Part shown: positions 33,905-42,942 of the stretch, piece after piece
Layout of the letters: every line of letters starts with the position of its first letter
Numbering within the stretch: position 1 is the first letter of the stretch
Assembly: GCF_000421745.1 (NCBI RefSeq)
Contig: NZ_ATXP01000001.1
Location: forward strand, 186,001-250,000
DNA from: Nesterenkonia alba DSM 19423
GTDB taxonomy: Bacteria; Actinomycetota; Actinomycetes; Actinomycetales; Micrococcaceae
Length of the DNA: 64,000 bases
Reading direction: 5' to 3'
Notes under the pieces: generated by a model
What the model was told of the DNA's origin: nothing
Databases searched by the model: none
Seen by the model: only the letters and a program-made list of their open reading frames with translations
Position numbers and translations under genes: made by a program

Positions 33905-35098
33905 GTGAGCACACGCTACTTTGACCACGCCGCCACCACCCCAGTGAAACCCACAGCAGTGCGCGTCCTCACTGAGCAGATGCCGGCGATGGCTAATCCT
34001 TCGTCGCTGCACAGCGCGGGACGGCGGGCCCGCTTGGCGGTGGATTCGGCCCGTGAACAGGTGGCCACCAGTGTGGGGGCACACCCCTCGGAGGTGATCT
34101 TCACCTCAGGGGGAACTGAGGCAGACAATCTAGCGGTCAAAGGGCTGTATTGGCAGCGCCGGGCCGAGGACCCCGCTCGGCGTCACGTGCTGCTGCCGGG
34201 GATTGAGCACCATGCGGTCTTGGACACGGCCGAGTGGCTCGAGGCCCACGAGGGTGCGGAACTCATCATCATTCCGGTCAATGCCGACGGCGTGGTGGAT
34301 ACGGTGGCCTTCCACCAGTTGCTCCAGCAGTATGCGGCCACCACCGCGCTGGTGACGGTGATGTGGGCCAATAATGAGACCGGCGCGGTCCAACCGGTGG
34401 CTGAGATCGCTGCGCAGTGCACCGCCGCAGGTGTGCCTTTCCACACCGATGCGGTGCAGGCCTTCGGGGCCCTTGAGGTGGACTTCGCTGCCTCGGGGGC
34501 CTCCACGATGGCGATCAGTGGACACAAGATCGGCGCACCGGTGGGGATCGGTGCACTGCTGGTCCGTCGGGATGTGAAGCTGACCCCCACCCAGCACGGC
34601 GGTGGACAGGAGCGCGATATCCGCTCCGGGACCCTGGATGTGGCGGGGATCTGCGCTTTTGCTGCGGTAGCTGAGGAAGTGATCGCCCAGCGGGAGGAAG
34701 AATCCGCCCGACTGGCGCGGCTGCGCAATGAGCTGCTGGAGGCCGTCGACGGGCTGGAGGGTGTGCACCTGCGGGGACCCGACCCGCGGGTCACCCCGGA
34801 ACAGCGACTGCCGAATAACCTGCACATCACCGTCGATGGTGCTGAAGGTGATTCGCTGTTGTTCATGTTGGATATGGCCGGCTTCGACACCGCGACCGGC
34901 TCAGCGTGTACCGCGGGGGTGCCGCGGCCTTCTCACGTACTGCTGGCCATGGGGCTCTCTGAGGCGCAGGCCCGCGGGGCGCAGCGATTCAGCCTGGGAT
35001 GGACCACCACCGACGACGACGTCGCCGCCCTGGCTGAAGCGCTTCCAGGAGTCATTGCCCAGGCCCGCTCAGCCGGTCTAGCCGCCGACCGACGCTGA
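33905..35098 (+). CDS. Cysteine desulfurase (IscS/NifS class)
   Basis: 397 residues. A PLP enzyme that moves sulfur from cysteine to an active-site cysteine. Y-F-D-H-A-A-T-T-P at the N terminus, the PLP lysine in S-G-H-K-I-G-A-P-V-G and the catalytic cysteine in T-G-S-A-C-T-A-G are visible. Its likely client is MnmA, encoded 540 bp further on the opposite strand; sulfur for tRNA 2-thiouridine, and possibly Fe-S clusters, would pass through it. No scaffold genes (iscU, sufBCD) are nearby. GTG start, TAGAAT -10 just upstream. Confidence 0.93.
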   Translation: MSTRYFDHAATTPVKPTAVRVLTEQMPAMANPSSLHSAGRRARLAVDSAREQVATSVGAHPSEVIFTSGGTEADNLAVKGLYWQRRAEDPARRHVLLPGIEHHAVLDTAEWLEAHEGAELIIIPVNADGVVDTVAFHQLLQQYAATTALVTVMWANNETGAVQPVAEIAAQCTAAGVPFHTDAVQAFGALEVDFAASGASTMAISGHKIGAPVGIGALLVRRDVKLTPTQHGGGQERDIRSGTLDVAGICAFAAVAEEVIAQREEESARLARLRNELLEAVDGLEGVHLRGPDPRVTPEQRLPNNLHITVDGAEGDSLLFMLDMAGFDTATGSACTAGVPRPSHVLLAMGLSEAQARGAQRFSLGWTTTDDDVAALAEALPGVIAQARSAGLAADRR

Positions 35099-35133
35099 GC
35101 GCCTGGCGCTATGGCTGTCACTCTTGAAGCGGG

Positions 35134-35517
35134 TTAGTCTTTCGAGGCCCAGTCGAAGGGCGCATTCGGGTCCCGGGGTTCAGCGGAGGTGGAGTCATTG
35201 ATCGCCTGGTGGTGGCGAATCACCTCTTCGATGATGAAATTGAGGAACTTCTCGGCGAACTCGGGGTCCAGCTGGGCCTCCTCGGCGAGACGCTTCAACC
35301 GGGCGATCTGGTTCTTCTCCCGCTGGGGATCCGCCGGCGGCAGCTTGTGCTTGGCTTTGAGAACCCCCACCCGCTGGGTGGCTTTGAACCGTTCAGCCAG
35401 CAGATGCACCAAAGCGGCGTCAATGTTGTCGATGCTTGAACGCATAGACAACAGTTCATCGAGGATCTCAGGGTCTACGTAGTTCGCCGCCTCACCGGCC
35501 CGCGGGTCCGTGCTCAT
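35134..35517 (-). CDS. Chorismate mutase, AroQ class
   Basis: 127 residues. It converts chorismate to prephenate for Phe and Tyr synthesis. All-helical AroQ fold: L-L-S-M-R-S-S-I-D-N-I-D-A-A-L-V-H-L-L-A-E-R (first helix with active-site Arg), then V-G-V-L-K-A-K-H and P-x-R-E-x-x-Q-I-x-R-L. No signal peptide, so cytosolic. The N-terminal extension and C-terminal W-A-S-K-D tail are variable in the family. TAGACT six bases before the ATG suggests leaderless expression. Confidence 0.92.
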   Translation of the reverse strand: MSTDPRAGEAANYVDPEILDELLSMRSSIDNIDAALVHLLAERFKATQRVGVLKAKHKLPPADPQREKNQIARLKRLAEEAQLDPEFAEKFLNFIIEEVIRHHQAINDSTSAEPRDPNAPFDWASKD

Positions 35518-35523
35518 GGGACG

Positions 35524-35529
35524 AGTCTA
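35524..35529 (-). promoter_or_regulatory. -10 element (TAGACT) of the chorismate mutase gene
   Basis: Minus-strand TAGACT, six bases before the ATG at 35517, no ribosome binding site between. Confidence 0.5.
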
Positions 35530-35635
35530 GAGTCTTGCGGGCTGGTTCGGACAGCATGTCACCGGTGGAGTCATCATGGCCTCGGAGGCTTCTGGCTCCT
35601 CGGCGCGATGCGGTGACGCGCCGGTTATGCGCCGG

Positions 35636-36766
35636 TTATGCGGGCTGGTAGTGCCGTGAGCGGGCGGTGTCGATGGTGGCCTGGCCCAGTACGCGGGTGC
35701 CCTGATACATCACCGCGGTCTGTCCCGGGGCGACCCCCTGGAGAGGTTCCTCCAACTCGACAACCAGACGGGCGTCGTCGTGCTCAGTGTGGTCCTTCTG
35801 CACCCGGGCGCGGGCCGGAACGGGGTCGGCGTGCGCCCGGATCTGCAAGTCGATGCCGAACCACTCACCTGTAGCTTCTTCGGCGACGGGTGCCCCGGCC
35901 CAAGACAACCGGATCCCGGTGATGTCATCAACCGCTAAGAGTTCGCGTGGACCCGCCACCACAGTGTTCTCCTTGGGGCGGATTTCCAACACGAATCGGG
36001 GCTTACCATCTGCGGCCGGGCGACCCAGCTTCAGCCCGCGGCGCTGCCCCACTGTGTAGGCCTGAGCTCCGTCATGTTCACCCAGCTGTTCACCGTCGGG
36101 GCCCACGATCGGCCCGGATTCCATCTCGATCTGTTCGGCCAACCAGCCGCGGGTGTCCCCGTCGGGGATGAAACAGATGTCATGAGAGTCAGGTTTTTGC
36201 GCCACGGAAAGACCCCGCTCAGCGGCCTCAGCGCGCACCAGATCCTTCGAGGGCGTATCCCCTAAGGGGAAGTAGCAATGGGCGAGCTGCTCGGCGGTGA
36301 GCACCCCGAGCACATAGGACTGGTCCTTTGTCCAGGTGGCCGCCCGGTGCAACTCGCGTCCACCGGGCCCGTCGATGATCTTGGCGTAGTGACCGGTGGC
36401 CACGGCATCGAACCCCAGACTGATCGCCTTATCCAACAGGGCTTCGAATTTGATCTTCTCGTTGCAGCGCATACACGGGTTCGGTGTGCGGCCGGCGGCG
36501 TACTCACTGATGAAATCGTCGACGACGTCGGCTTTGAATCGCTCCGAAAAATCCCACACGTAGAACGGGATGCCCAGCTTCTCACAGGCCCGCCACGCGT
36601 CTGAGGAATCCTCAATAGTGCAGCAGCCCCGGGAACCAGTCCGCAGGGTTCCGGGCATGCGGGACAGCGCCAGATGCACCCCGACCACATCGTGACCGGC
36701 GTCCACGGCGCGTGCTGCGGCGACGGCGGAATCCACTCCGCCGGACATAGCTGCTAAGACTTTCAC
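35636..36766 (-). CDS. mnmA: tRNA-specific 2-thiouridylase MnmA
   Basis: 376 residues. It adenylates and thiolates U34 of tRNA Lys, Glu and Gln. PP-loop S-G-G-V-D-S at 8-13, catalytic Cys98 in N-P-C-M-R-C-N, second Cys in D-I-C-F-I-P-D-G-D, and the G-H-Y-A-K and V-G-Q-R-R-G-L motifs. GTG start. Uses sulfur that the neighbouring cysteine desulfurase can supply. Confidence 0.96.
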   Translation of the reverse strand: MKVLAAMSGGVDSAVAAARAVDAGHDVVGVHLALSRMPGTLRTGSRGCCTIEDSSDAWRACEKLGIPFYVWDFSERFKADVVDDFISEYAAGRTPNPCMRCNEKIKFEALLDKAISLGFDAVATGHYAKIIDGPGGRELHRAATWTKDQSYVLGVLTAEQLAHCYFPLGDTPSKDLVRAEAAERGLSVAQKPDSHDICFIPDGDTRGWLAEQIEMESGPIVGPDGEQLGEHDGAQAYTVGQRRGLKLGRPAADGKPRFVLEIRPKENTVVAGPRELLAVDDITGIRLSWAGAPVAEEATGEWFGIDLQIRAHADPVPARARVQKDHTEHDDARLVVELEEPLQGVAPGQTAVMYQGTRVLGQATIDTARSRHYQPA

Positions 36767-36829
36767 AGTGCTACCAGCGTACGCGGCAGCGCTGATATTC
36801 CGCCAGGGACGTCTCGCGGCAGGGGATGC

Positions 36830-38128
36830 CTAGAGGCGGCCCAAGGCCTTGAGGTGGATGTAGGCGTCAGCCAGTGCGGCCGGTAACTGGTGGGGTCCCG
36901 CTTCGACGACCTCTACGCCCACGGTGGCCAGTTCAGCCTTCAGCACCGCCGATTCCAGCAGCGAACGTTCGGCCGCTGCTGCGGAGTACACCTCACCGAC
37001 CGTGCTGCGGGCCCGGGCCAACTGTTCCAGGTGTGGATCCTGTACGGAGGCCAGCAGGACGGTGTGCCGGCTGGTCAGTGCCGGCAGCACCGGCAGCAGT
37101 CCTTCCAGGACTGAAGCCGACTCCAAGGAGGTCAGCAGCACTACCAGGCTGCGCTGCGAGGTGATCCGGCTGAGTTCAGTCGGCAGTCGAGAGAAATCGG
37201 CCTCCACCAGGGCGGGCTCCACGGCGGTGAGCCGCTCACCGAGCAAGTGGGTGAAGTCCCCTTTCTCTGCGGAGGAGACCCGTGCAACGGTGTGGCGATG
37301 GAAGGCGAGGAAGTCCGTTCTGTCCCCGGCCGAAGCGGCCAAGGAACCCAGCAGCAGGGCGGCCTCGATCCCGGTCTCTAAGCGAGGCTCGCCGTCGTCG
37401 TCGTCACCAATCCGCGCCGCCGAGGTGCGCGAAGCGTCCAGGCAGAGGATGACCCGCCGGTCGCGTTCTGGTCGCCAAGTACGGACCACCAGGTGCTGAC
37501 GCCGGGCAGTGCCGCGCCAGTCAATGGAGCGGGCGTCATCGCCGTGGACGTAGTCCCGCAGGGAGTCGAATTCCGTCCCCGCACCCCGGGTCTGTACCGC
37601 GGAGGCGCCATCGAGTTCCCGTAGCCGTTGTTTCTTCGACGGCAGATGCTTGCGGGAACGGAACGGTGGCATGACCCGCTGGGTGTGTTCCACCCGATGG
37701 GTGACCTGCCGTCCGGCAACCCCCAGGACTCCCAGGCTGCGGACGCTCAGATGTGCGCTGCGCAGGGCACCACGGCGGCGAGGTGTGAGCTGGACTTCGA
37801 TGCGCTGGGCTGACGCTGGCCGGATGCGCACCGGCTGTAGCGGATTCGCGGCACCGGCTGAAGGCTGCCACCCGTCCCGGACGGTACCCCGCAGCGTGCG
37901 GGATCCCAGATTGTGCACCACAGAGGCCACAGTGGTGGTGGTCTCCAGGCGCACCGGACGGGTCGGCTCCCGTTCGATCCGCACTCGCCGCGGGGACGCA
38001 GCGGTGAGCAGATCGACGACGACGAGAACCACCACCAGCCCCGCCCACCAGCCGATGAGCTCAGGGGCGAGTACCACACCGGCGGCAAGCACCAGCGCCA
38101 CCCACAGCAGCCGCCAGGTCAGCACCAT
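36830..38128 (-). CDS. DUF58 domain membrane protein
   Basis: 432 residues. Two N-terminal hydrophobic segments (about 4-40), then the DUF58 core: Y-V-H-G-D-D-A-R-S-I-D-W-R-G-T-A-R and a von Willebrand A-like strand with V-I-L-C-L-D-A-S. DUF58 proteins are partners of MoxR-type ATPases and act in envelope or metal-protein maturation; no activity is proven here. It follows the MoxR gene by 12 bp and closes the five-gene operon. Confidence 0.87.
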   Translation of the reverse strand: MVLTWRLLWVALVLAAGVVLAPELIGWWAGLVVVLVVVDLLTAASPRRVRIEREPTRPVRLETTTTVASVVHNLGSRTLRGTVRDGWQPSAGAANPLQPVRIRPASAQRIEVQLTPRRRGALRSAHLSVRSLGVLGVAGRQVTHRVEHTQRVMPPFRSRKHLPSKKQRLRELDGASAVQTRGAGTEFDSLRDYVHGDDARSIDWRGTARRQHLVVRTWRPERDRRVILCLDASRTSAARIGDDDDGEPRLETGIEAALLLGSLAASAGDRTDFLAFHRHTVARVSSAEKGDFTHLLGERLTAVEPALVEADFSRLPTELSRITSQRSLVVLLTSLESASVLEGLLPVLPALTSRHTVLLASVQDPHLEQLARARSTVGEVYSAAAAERSLLESAVLKAELATVGVEVVEAGPHQLPAALADAYIHLKALGRL

Positions 38129-38140
38129 TGCAGCAGCGCC

Positions 38141-39118
38141 TCAGCGGGGGACCGGTGTGGAGGCCAGCACCCCGGTGAGGACATCATCCGGGCTGACTCC
38201 GTCCATGGCGGCCTCGGCGGTCAGCGAGACGCGGTGGCGCAGCACCGGCAGGGCCAGGGCCTTGACGTCATCGGGGGTGACGAAGTCCCGTCCGGTCAGC
38301 CAGGCCCAGGCCTTGGCCGCGTTGAGCAGTGCCGTGGCTCCACGCGGGGATGCCCCCAGCTGGAAGCTAGGGGACTGGCGGGTGGCCCGGGCTAAGTCCA
38401 CGATGTAGCCGGCCACCTCATCGGAAAGAGTCACCGTGGACACTGCGTGACGGGCCGCGATGATGTCCTCAGCTGTGGCCACCGCTGAGACCCCCGCCGC
38501 AGCAAGGTCGGAAGGATTGAACCCCTCGGCGTGCCGGCGGATCACTTCGATCTCGTCGTCGCGTTCGGGCAGATCCAGGTTGACCTTGACCAGGAAACGG
38601 TCCAACTGGGCTTCCGGCAGAGGGTAGGTGCCCTCGTACTCCACCGGGTTCTGCGTGGCGGCGACGAGGAACGGGTCGGGCAGCTTCCGGCCCAGCCCGT
38701 CCACGCTGACCTGACGTTCCTCCATCGCCTCCAGTAGCGAGGCCTGGGTCTTCGGTGGAGTGCGGTTGACCTCATCGGCCAGCAACAAGTTGGTGAACAC
38801 CGGGCCCTCCCGGAAGGCGAAGTCCGAGGTGTGGGAGTCATACACCAGCGAGCCGGTGACATCCCCGGGCATCAGATCCGGGGTGAACTGCACCCGCTTG
38901 GCCTGCAGGCTCAATGAGGCCGAGACTGCCCGCACCAGCAAGGTCTTGGCGACCCCGGGGACTCCTTCTAGAAGCACATGCCCGCGTACCAGCAAGGCGA
39001 TGACAATACTGGAGACCGCACTGTCTTGGCCGACGACGGCTTTGCCCACCTCATCGCGGACGGCGGAGAGTTTCTCCCGTAGCTCATCGGCTGCCGGTGC
39101 GGGGTGTTCGTCCGTCAC
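38141..39118 (-). CDS. MoxR-type AAA+ ATPase
   Basis: 325 residues. Walker A in E-G-V-P-G-V-A-K-T, Walker B in L-L-A-D-E-V-N-R-T-P, sensor 1 in A-T-Q-N-P and the C-terminal lid domain of MoxR proteins. MoxR ATPases work as chaperones for VWA/DUF58 partners. GTG start overlaps the DUF4350 stop by four bases, so it is translationally coupled. One of five genes of the cluster 36830-42090. Confidence 0.93.
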   Translation of the reverse strand: MTDEHPAPAADELREKLSAVRDEVGKAVVGQDSAVSSIVIALLVRGHVLLEGVPGVAKTLLVRAVSASLSLQAKRVQFTPDLMPGDVTGSLVYDSHTSDFAFREGPVFTNLLLADEVNRTPPKTQASLLEAMEERQVSVDGLGRKLPDPFLVAATQNPVEYEGTYPLPEAQLDRFLVKVNLDLPERDDEIEVIRRHAEGFNPSDLAAAGVSAVATAEDIIAARHAVSTVTLSDEVAGYIVDLARATRQSPSFQLGASPRGATALLNAAKAWAWLTGRDFVTPDDVKALALPVLRHRVSLTAEAAMDGVSPDDVLTGVLASTPVPR

Positions 39119-40359
39119 TGGTGTTCCTCCCGGTTGCGGTCTGTGCTGGTCATGCCGGCGCCGGTGACGCTGCGCCGGAGATCTTCTTCAAGCTCCTGCA
39201 GCCTGCGAGCATACGACACGAGCTCTGCGTTGGTCCTGACACGCGGTGTGGAAAGCAGTTGGCTCAGCTGGTGCCGGTCGGTGCCGGTCTGCCGGTGTGC
39301 CGCCTCGATGACCGCTTCAGGGTCAGGCCGTTGGCCGAGTCGGAGGATCCCGGCCACACGCAGCACAGTGGCGCTGCGCAGGGTTCGGGCGGCAGTGTCA
39401 CTGGCGTTGGCGTGCTGGTAGAGCCGGCCGCGACCCAGCGCCACTTCCCCGGAGGGCACCTGCACCGGCAGGGGCTCAGTCACCACCGGGCCCGTTCTGC
39501 GGCCCGCCACCAGACAGGCGATCAGACCACAGGCCAGTAACCACCAGCCCAGCGGCACCATCCAGTCGGAGAGCAACTCCACCGGGTCAGCCCAGGCTTG
39601 ATCCTCGACGACGTCGCCAGGGGTGGGGGAGTACCAGATGATCTCCTCAGTGCCTCCGGTGGTGAGAAGATTCAACGCCAGGGAGGCGTTGCCTGCGGAG
39701 GTGATGTGCCGGTTCGTGAAGGCCTCCGGCGCACTGAAGACAGTGCCCGCCTCCGTGGAGACCAACGGGTAACTGTCCCCGCCGACGGGGAAGCATCCGG
39801 ACTCGGCGATGAGTGTCTCCCCGGGGGCCTGGAGGGTCTGCGCCGCGGCCCCGGAGTCCAACTGGCAGTCATCGGCCTGCAGAGTCATCGCAGTCCCTGC
39901 CGCACCTTCGGGGATGGAGTAGCCCGGTTCAACGTCGTCGAGTAGCCCTGCGAGCAGTTCCGCTTCTGGCGAGATCCAGATGACCTCCCGGTCGGTCTGC
40001 GCCAGGTGATCGAGGAAATCCGGTTCCGGCTCCCAGGGGTCGATCATGATGACCACCGTGGCGTCGTCGTGCTCTTCGGTCAGCTGGCGAGCCTGCTCAG
40101 CGGAGGCCGTACGGTGCAGGGTGACCCCCTCATCCTGGAGTACTTCGGCCAGGGCCGCGTACCCGGAGAGATCCGTGTTGCCCAGACCGTAGCGTTCGGC
40201 CTCGCTGTCATCGAGCAGGTGCATCGCCACAGCGGTGACCAGGCACACCACTGCCAACGCGAACCAGAAGGAACCCCGGCGCAGGGCCGAGCGGCCCATA
40301 TCCGCTGCACTTGTCGCTGTGGGGGTGTGCTGTTCAACAGTGGCGGTGCTGGTGCTCAT
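39115..40359 (-). CDS. DUF4350 domain membrane protein
   Basis: 414 residues. A transmembrane segment at about 30-46, an extracytoplasmic DUF4350 domain (G-Y-A-A-L-A-E-V-L-Q-D-E-G-V onward, a GATase1-like alpha/beta fold) and a second membrane segment near 270, with a helical cytoplasmic tail. Start overlaps the upstream DUF4129 stop by four bases. Consistently found with MoxR/DUF58; function unknown. Confidence 0.85.
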   Translation of the reverse strand: MSTSTATVEQHTPTATSAADMGRSALRRGSFWFALAVVCLVTAVAMHLLDDSEAERYGLGNTDLSGYAALAEVLQDEGVTLHRTASAEQARQLTEEHDDATVVIMIDPWEPEPDFLDHLAQTDREVIWISPEAELLAGLLDDVEPGYSIPEGAAGTAMTLQADDCQLDSGAAAQTLQAPGETLIAESGCFPVGGDSYPLVSTEAGTVFSAPEAFTNRHITSAGNASLALNLLTTGGTEEIIWYSPTPGDVVEDQAWADPVELLSDWMVPLGWWLLACGLIACLVAGRRTGPVVTEPLPVQVPSGEVALGRGRLYQHANASDTAARTLRSATVLRVAGILRLGQRPDPEAVIEAAHRQTGTDRHQLSQLLSTPRVRTNAELVSYARRLQELEEDLRRSVTGAGMTSTDRNREEHQ

Positions 40360-40988
40360 CGCGGTGCCACCAGCCTCGCAGTGCCGGTGGTGGTCTCGTG
40401 TGTCGGCGGAGTCTGGGTCAGCTGTTCGTCGAGTAAACAGATATCGGTGTAGTCCTGTTCACTCAGGGCACCGCCGCCGTAGAGGGAGAGATTGAACAGG
40501 TCCGCGCAACGGCGCAGCTCGGTTGCGTGCCCAGTGAACTGCCGCCCCAAGGCCAGGGCGATTTCGGTGGCGGTCCCGCCGGCTTGAGTCCGCAGCACCC
40601 CGCGCTCCTCTGCCGCCCGGGTCAGTGCCCGGAACATGTCCCGGAAGGCCTCGTCCGTTTCACCGGCGGCAGCGTGTCGGCCTGCTCGTTGCCGCAGTGC
40701 TGCTGAGGTGATGTCCCGTTCGATGCGCACCGGATCCTCGGCGCGCCGGGCACGTTGCAACCGCGGACGCACAATGAGCAGACAGGCCACCAACGCGGCA
40801 ACGAGCAGCAGCAGGATAATGACCGGTCCGAAGGGGACATCCACCGGGCCGGTGCCGGTGACCTGGCCATCCAACCAGGAGAGGAACCGGTCGATGGCTT
40901 CTCGGATCGGTCCGGTGAACTCCCGCTGGTAGCGGGGATCCTCCAGCTCGTCTTCGAGCAATCGGCGGGCGGGATCAGGTGCGTACAC
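40356..40988 (-). CDS. DUF4129 domain protein
   Basis: 210 residues from a GTG that has GGAGG five bases upstream; longer in-frame reading lacks support. One transmembrane segment (about 53-74) and a cytoplasmic helical DUF4129 domain with A-F-R-D-M-F-R-A-L-T-R-A-A-E-E-R and a C-terminal L-F-N-L-S-L-Y-G-G segment. The gene overlaps the upstream membrane protein gene by 14 bp. DUF4129 occurs at the C terminus of many transglutaminase-like envelope proteins; here it stands alone. Confidence 0.83.
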   Translation of the reverse strand: MYAPDPARRLLEDELEDPRYQREFTGPIREAIDRFLSWLDGQVTGTGPVDVPFGPVIILLLLVAALVACLLIVRPRLQRARRAEDPVRIERDITSAALRQRAGRHAAAGETDEAFRDMFRALTRAAEERGVLRTQAGGTATEIALALGRQFTGHATELRRCADLFNLSLYGGGALSEQDYTDICLLDEQLTQTPPTHETTTGTARLVAPR

Positions 40989-42090
40989 GCTGACCTCCAG
41001 CGAAGGGGGCGGCAGGCACAGCGGCCTGTGGGGAACGTGCCTCGGAGAAATACGCGGCGGTGTGCTGCGGAGACCCGGGTACCAGGTCACCGGCATCATC
41101 ACTGGAGTAGGGCTTATCCGCAGCGGCTTCCAGCACGGTATCCAAGGCTTCCTGACGGAACCGGGCGTTGAGATAGAGCACGGAGATCACCACACCCATC
41201 AGCGCCAGGATCAGCGCGGTGAGCACACTATCGGTCAGTTGCACGCCGATCAGCAGCGAGGTGGTCAGCCAGGTGGCGTCCTCCGGGAGTCCATCGACCG
41301 TTCCGGCACTGATCCCGAGCAGTGCCCCCAGCGGCAACATGGTGGCGAGCATCACGATGAGCCCAACCACGAACAACACGCCCACGGCCACCATATGTTT
41401 TACCCACAGGCCCTTATTCAGCTGGAACGACCGGCCCACTGCGGTAATGGCGTCCCGACCTTCGACCACAATCACCACCGGGGCGTGCATCAGCGCCACA
41501 GTGGTCCACAACAGCCCCAGCAGCATGGCGGGTACCACCACAAAGACCCCCACCAGCAGGGTGAACGCCACGATGAGCGCAGCGATGAGCATCACCACGG
41601 AGAACACGGTTGAGAGCACCACGAGTACTAACACCACGTGCAACACCAGCCACCCGAGCCGCTTACGAGTGATCTGTAGGGTCTGCCACGGCCCGGTACC
41701 CAACCCGTAGACCGCACGCAGGGTAGCCACCGGGATCAGCGCTGCCGCAACGTAGAGCAAGACCCAGCTGAGGAAACTCGTCACCGACATCAGCAGCAGC
41801 ACCCACAGGTCGGAGAACGCCGCCAAGGCGACTTCATCGTCTTCGAAGGCTGCCGGCTGGGTGTACAACCGCAGGAAAGTATCCGTCGGGGCAATCAGCA
41901 TCAACCCGGTGGTGAGCACAAAGTTGACCGCCGAGGCGATCACCGGCAGACCGATCACCGCTCGCGGAGCGTGGCGCAGCACCGCCAAGGCCGAGGAGAA
42001 AACCTCATCCTGGTTCATTGGGCGTAGCGGGAAGACCGAACCGGCACGTGAGGGCGCCGGTGCAGCAGCCCCGCTGACACGGCTGTCCAT
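40975..42090 (-). CDS. Polytopic membrane protein, first gene of the MoxR cluster
   Basis: 371 residues with about six to seven transmembrane segments, resembling the glycerophosphodiester phosphodiesterase membrane-domain type of protein (no catalytic domain attached). The start at 42090 has GGAGG eight bases upstream. It is divergent from mtrA with a 112-bp gap, and begins the operon with DUF4129, DUF4350, MoxR and DUF58. Function unknown. Confidence 0.78.
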   Translation of the reverse strand: MDSRVSGAAAPAPSRAGSVFPLRPMNQDEVFSSALAVLRHAPRAVIGLPVIASAVNFVLTTGLMLIAPTDTFLRLYTQPAAFEDDEVALAAFSDLWVLLLMSVTSFLSWVLLYVAAALIPVATLRAVYGLGTGPWQTLQITRKRLGWLVLHVVLVLVVLSTVFSVVMLIAALIVAFTLLVGVFVVVPAMLLGLLWTTVALMHAPVVIVVEGRDAITAVGRSFQLNKGLWVKHMVAVGVLFVVGLIVMLATMLPLGALLGISAGTVDGLPEDATWLTTSLLIGVQLTDSVLTALILALMGVVISVLYLNARFRQEALDTVLEAAADKPYSSDDAGDLVPGSPQHTAAYFSEARSPQAAVPAAPFAGGQRVRT

Positions 42091-42202
42091 CGGCTTGCCC
42101 TCCATACACCCTTGACGTTGGCCCGCGCCCACCTTACCGCTCTCATATATCCTGGGCATTCAGTACAGAGTGCGGCCCGCCGAGGAAGGATCTCCCCCAC
42201 CG

Positions 42203-42886
42203 ATGAAAGCCAGGATTCTGGTTGTTGACGATGACGAGGCCCTCGCCGAGATGATCGGCATCGTGCTGCGCAACGACGGCTTCGAGCCGACGTTCTGCGC
42301 CACCGGCGACGGCGCCCTGGAGGCATTCCGTGCCTCCGACCCGGACCTGGTGCTGCTGGATCTGATGCTGCCGGGTAAAGACGGCATTGAAGTGTGCCGC
42401 GAGATCCGTGAGGAAGCCGATACCCCGGTCATCATGCTCACCGCCAAGTCGGATACCGCCGACGTCGTCCGGGGACTCGAAGCAGGCGCCGATGACTATG
42501 TGCCCAAGCCCTTCAAGCCCGCTGAACTGGTGGCCCGCGTCCGGGCCCGCCTGCGGCCCAGCGACACCTCCGGCAAACAGGACTCCGGCACCCTGACCAT
42601 CGGGGATCTGACCATCGACGTCGCCGGTCATGAAGTCCGCCGTGGCGACACCAAGATTCCGCTGACCCCCCTGGAATTCGATCTGCTGACCACCTTGGCG
42701 AAGAAGCCAGCCCAGGTCTGGCAGCGCGAACAGCTCCTTGAGGAGGTCTGGGGGTACCGTCACCAGGCCGACACCCGGCTGGTCAATGTCCACGTCCAGC
42801 GCCTGCGCTCCAAAGTTGAACGCGACCCCGAAAACCCGGAGATCGTCCAGACGGTCCGCGGTGTGGGGTATAAGGCCGGAGGATAG
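42203..42886 (+). CDS. mtrA: Response regulator MtrA
   Basis: 227 residues. OmpR/PhoB-type: receiver domain with acidic pair at 9-11, phospho-acceptor Asp53 in L-L-D-L-M-L-P-G and Lys in V-P-K-P-F-K, then a winged-helix DNA-binding domain (E-V-W-G-Y...D-T-R-L-V-N-V-H-V-Q-R-L-R). MtrA controls cell-wall hydrolases and division genes in Actinobacteria. Start at the ATG giving the standard M-K-A-R-I-L-V-V-D-D-D N terminus. Operon mtrA-mtrB-lpqB as in mycobacteria. Confidence 0.96.
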   Translation: MKARILVVDDDEALAEMIGIVLRNDGFEPTFCATGDGALEAFRASDPDLVLLDLMLPGKDGIEVCREIREEADTPVIMLTAKSDTADVVRGLEAGADDYVPKPFKPAELVARVRARLRPSDTSGKQDSGTLTIGDLTIDVAGHEVRRGDTKIPLTPLEFDLLTTLAKKPAQVWQREQLLEEVWGYRHQADTRLVNVHVQRLRSKVERDPENPEIVQTVRGVGYKAGG

Positions 42887-42942
42887 GAGCGCCGACCATT
42901 CCGGCAGACGACAAACAGCGGAAGGGCTTCCAACTCCACCGA

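Noticed and set aside
35620-35645. Tandem gcgccggttat repeat after mnmA
   Set aside because: Only two copies of 11 bp at the mnmA stop; too short to interpret and may be chance in GC-rich DNA.
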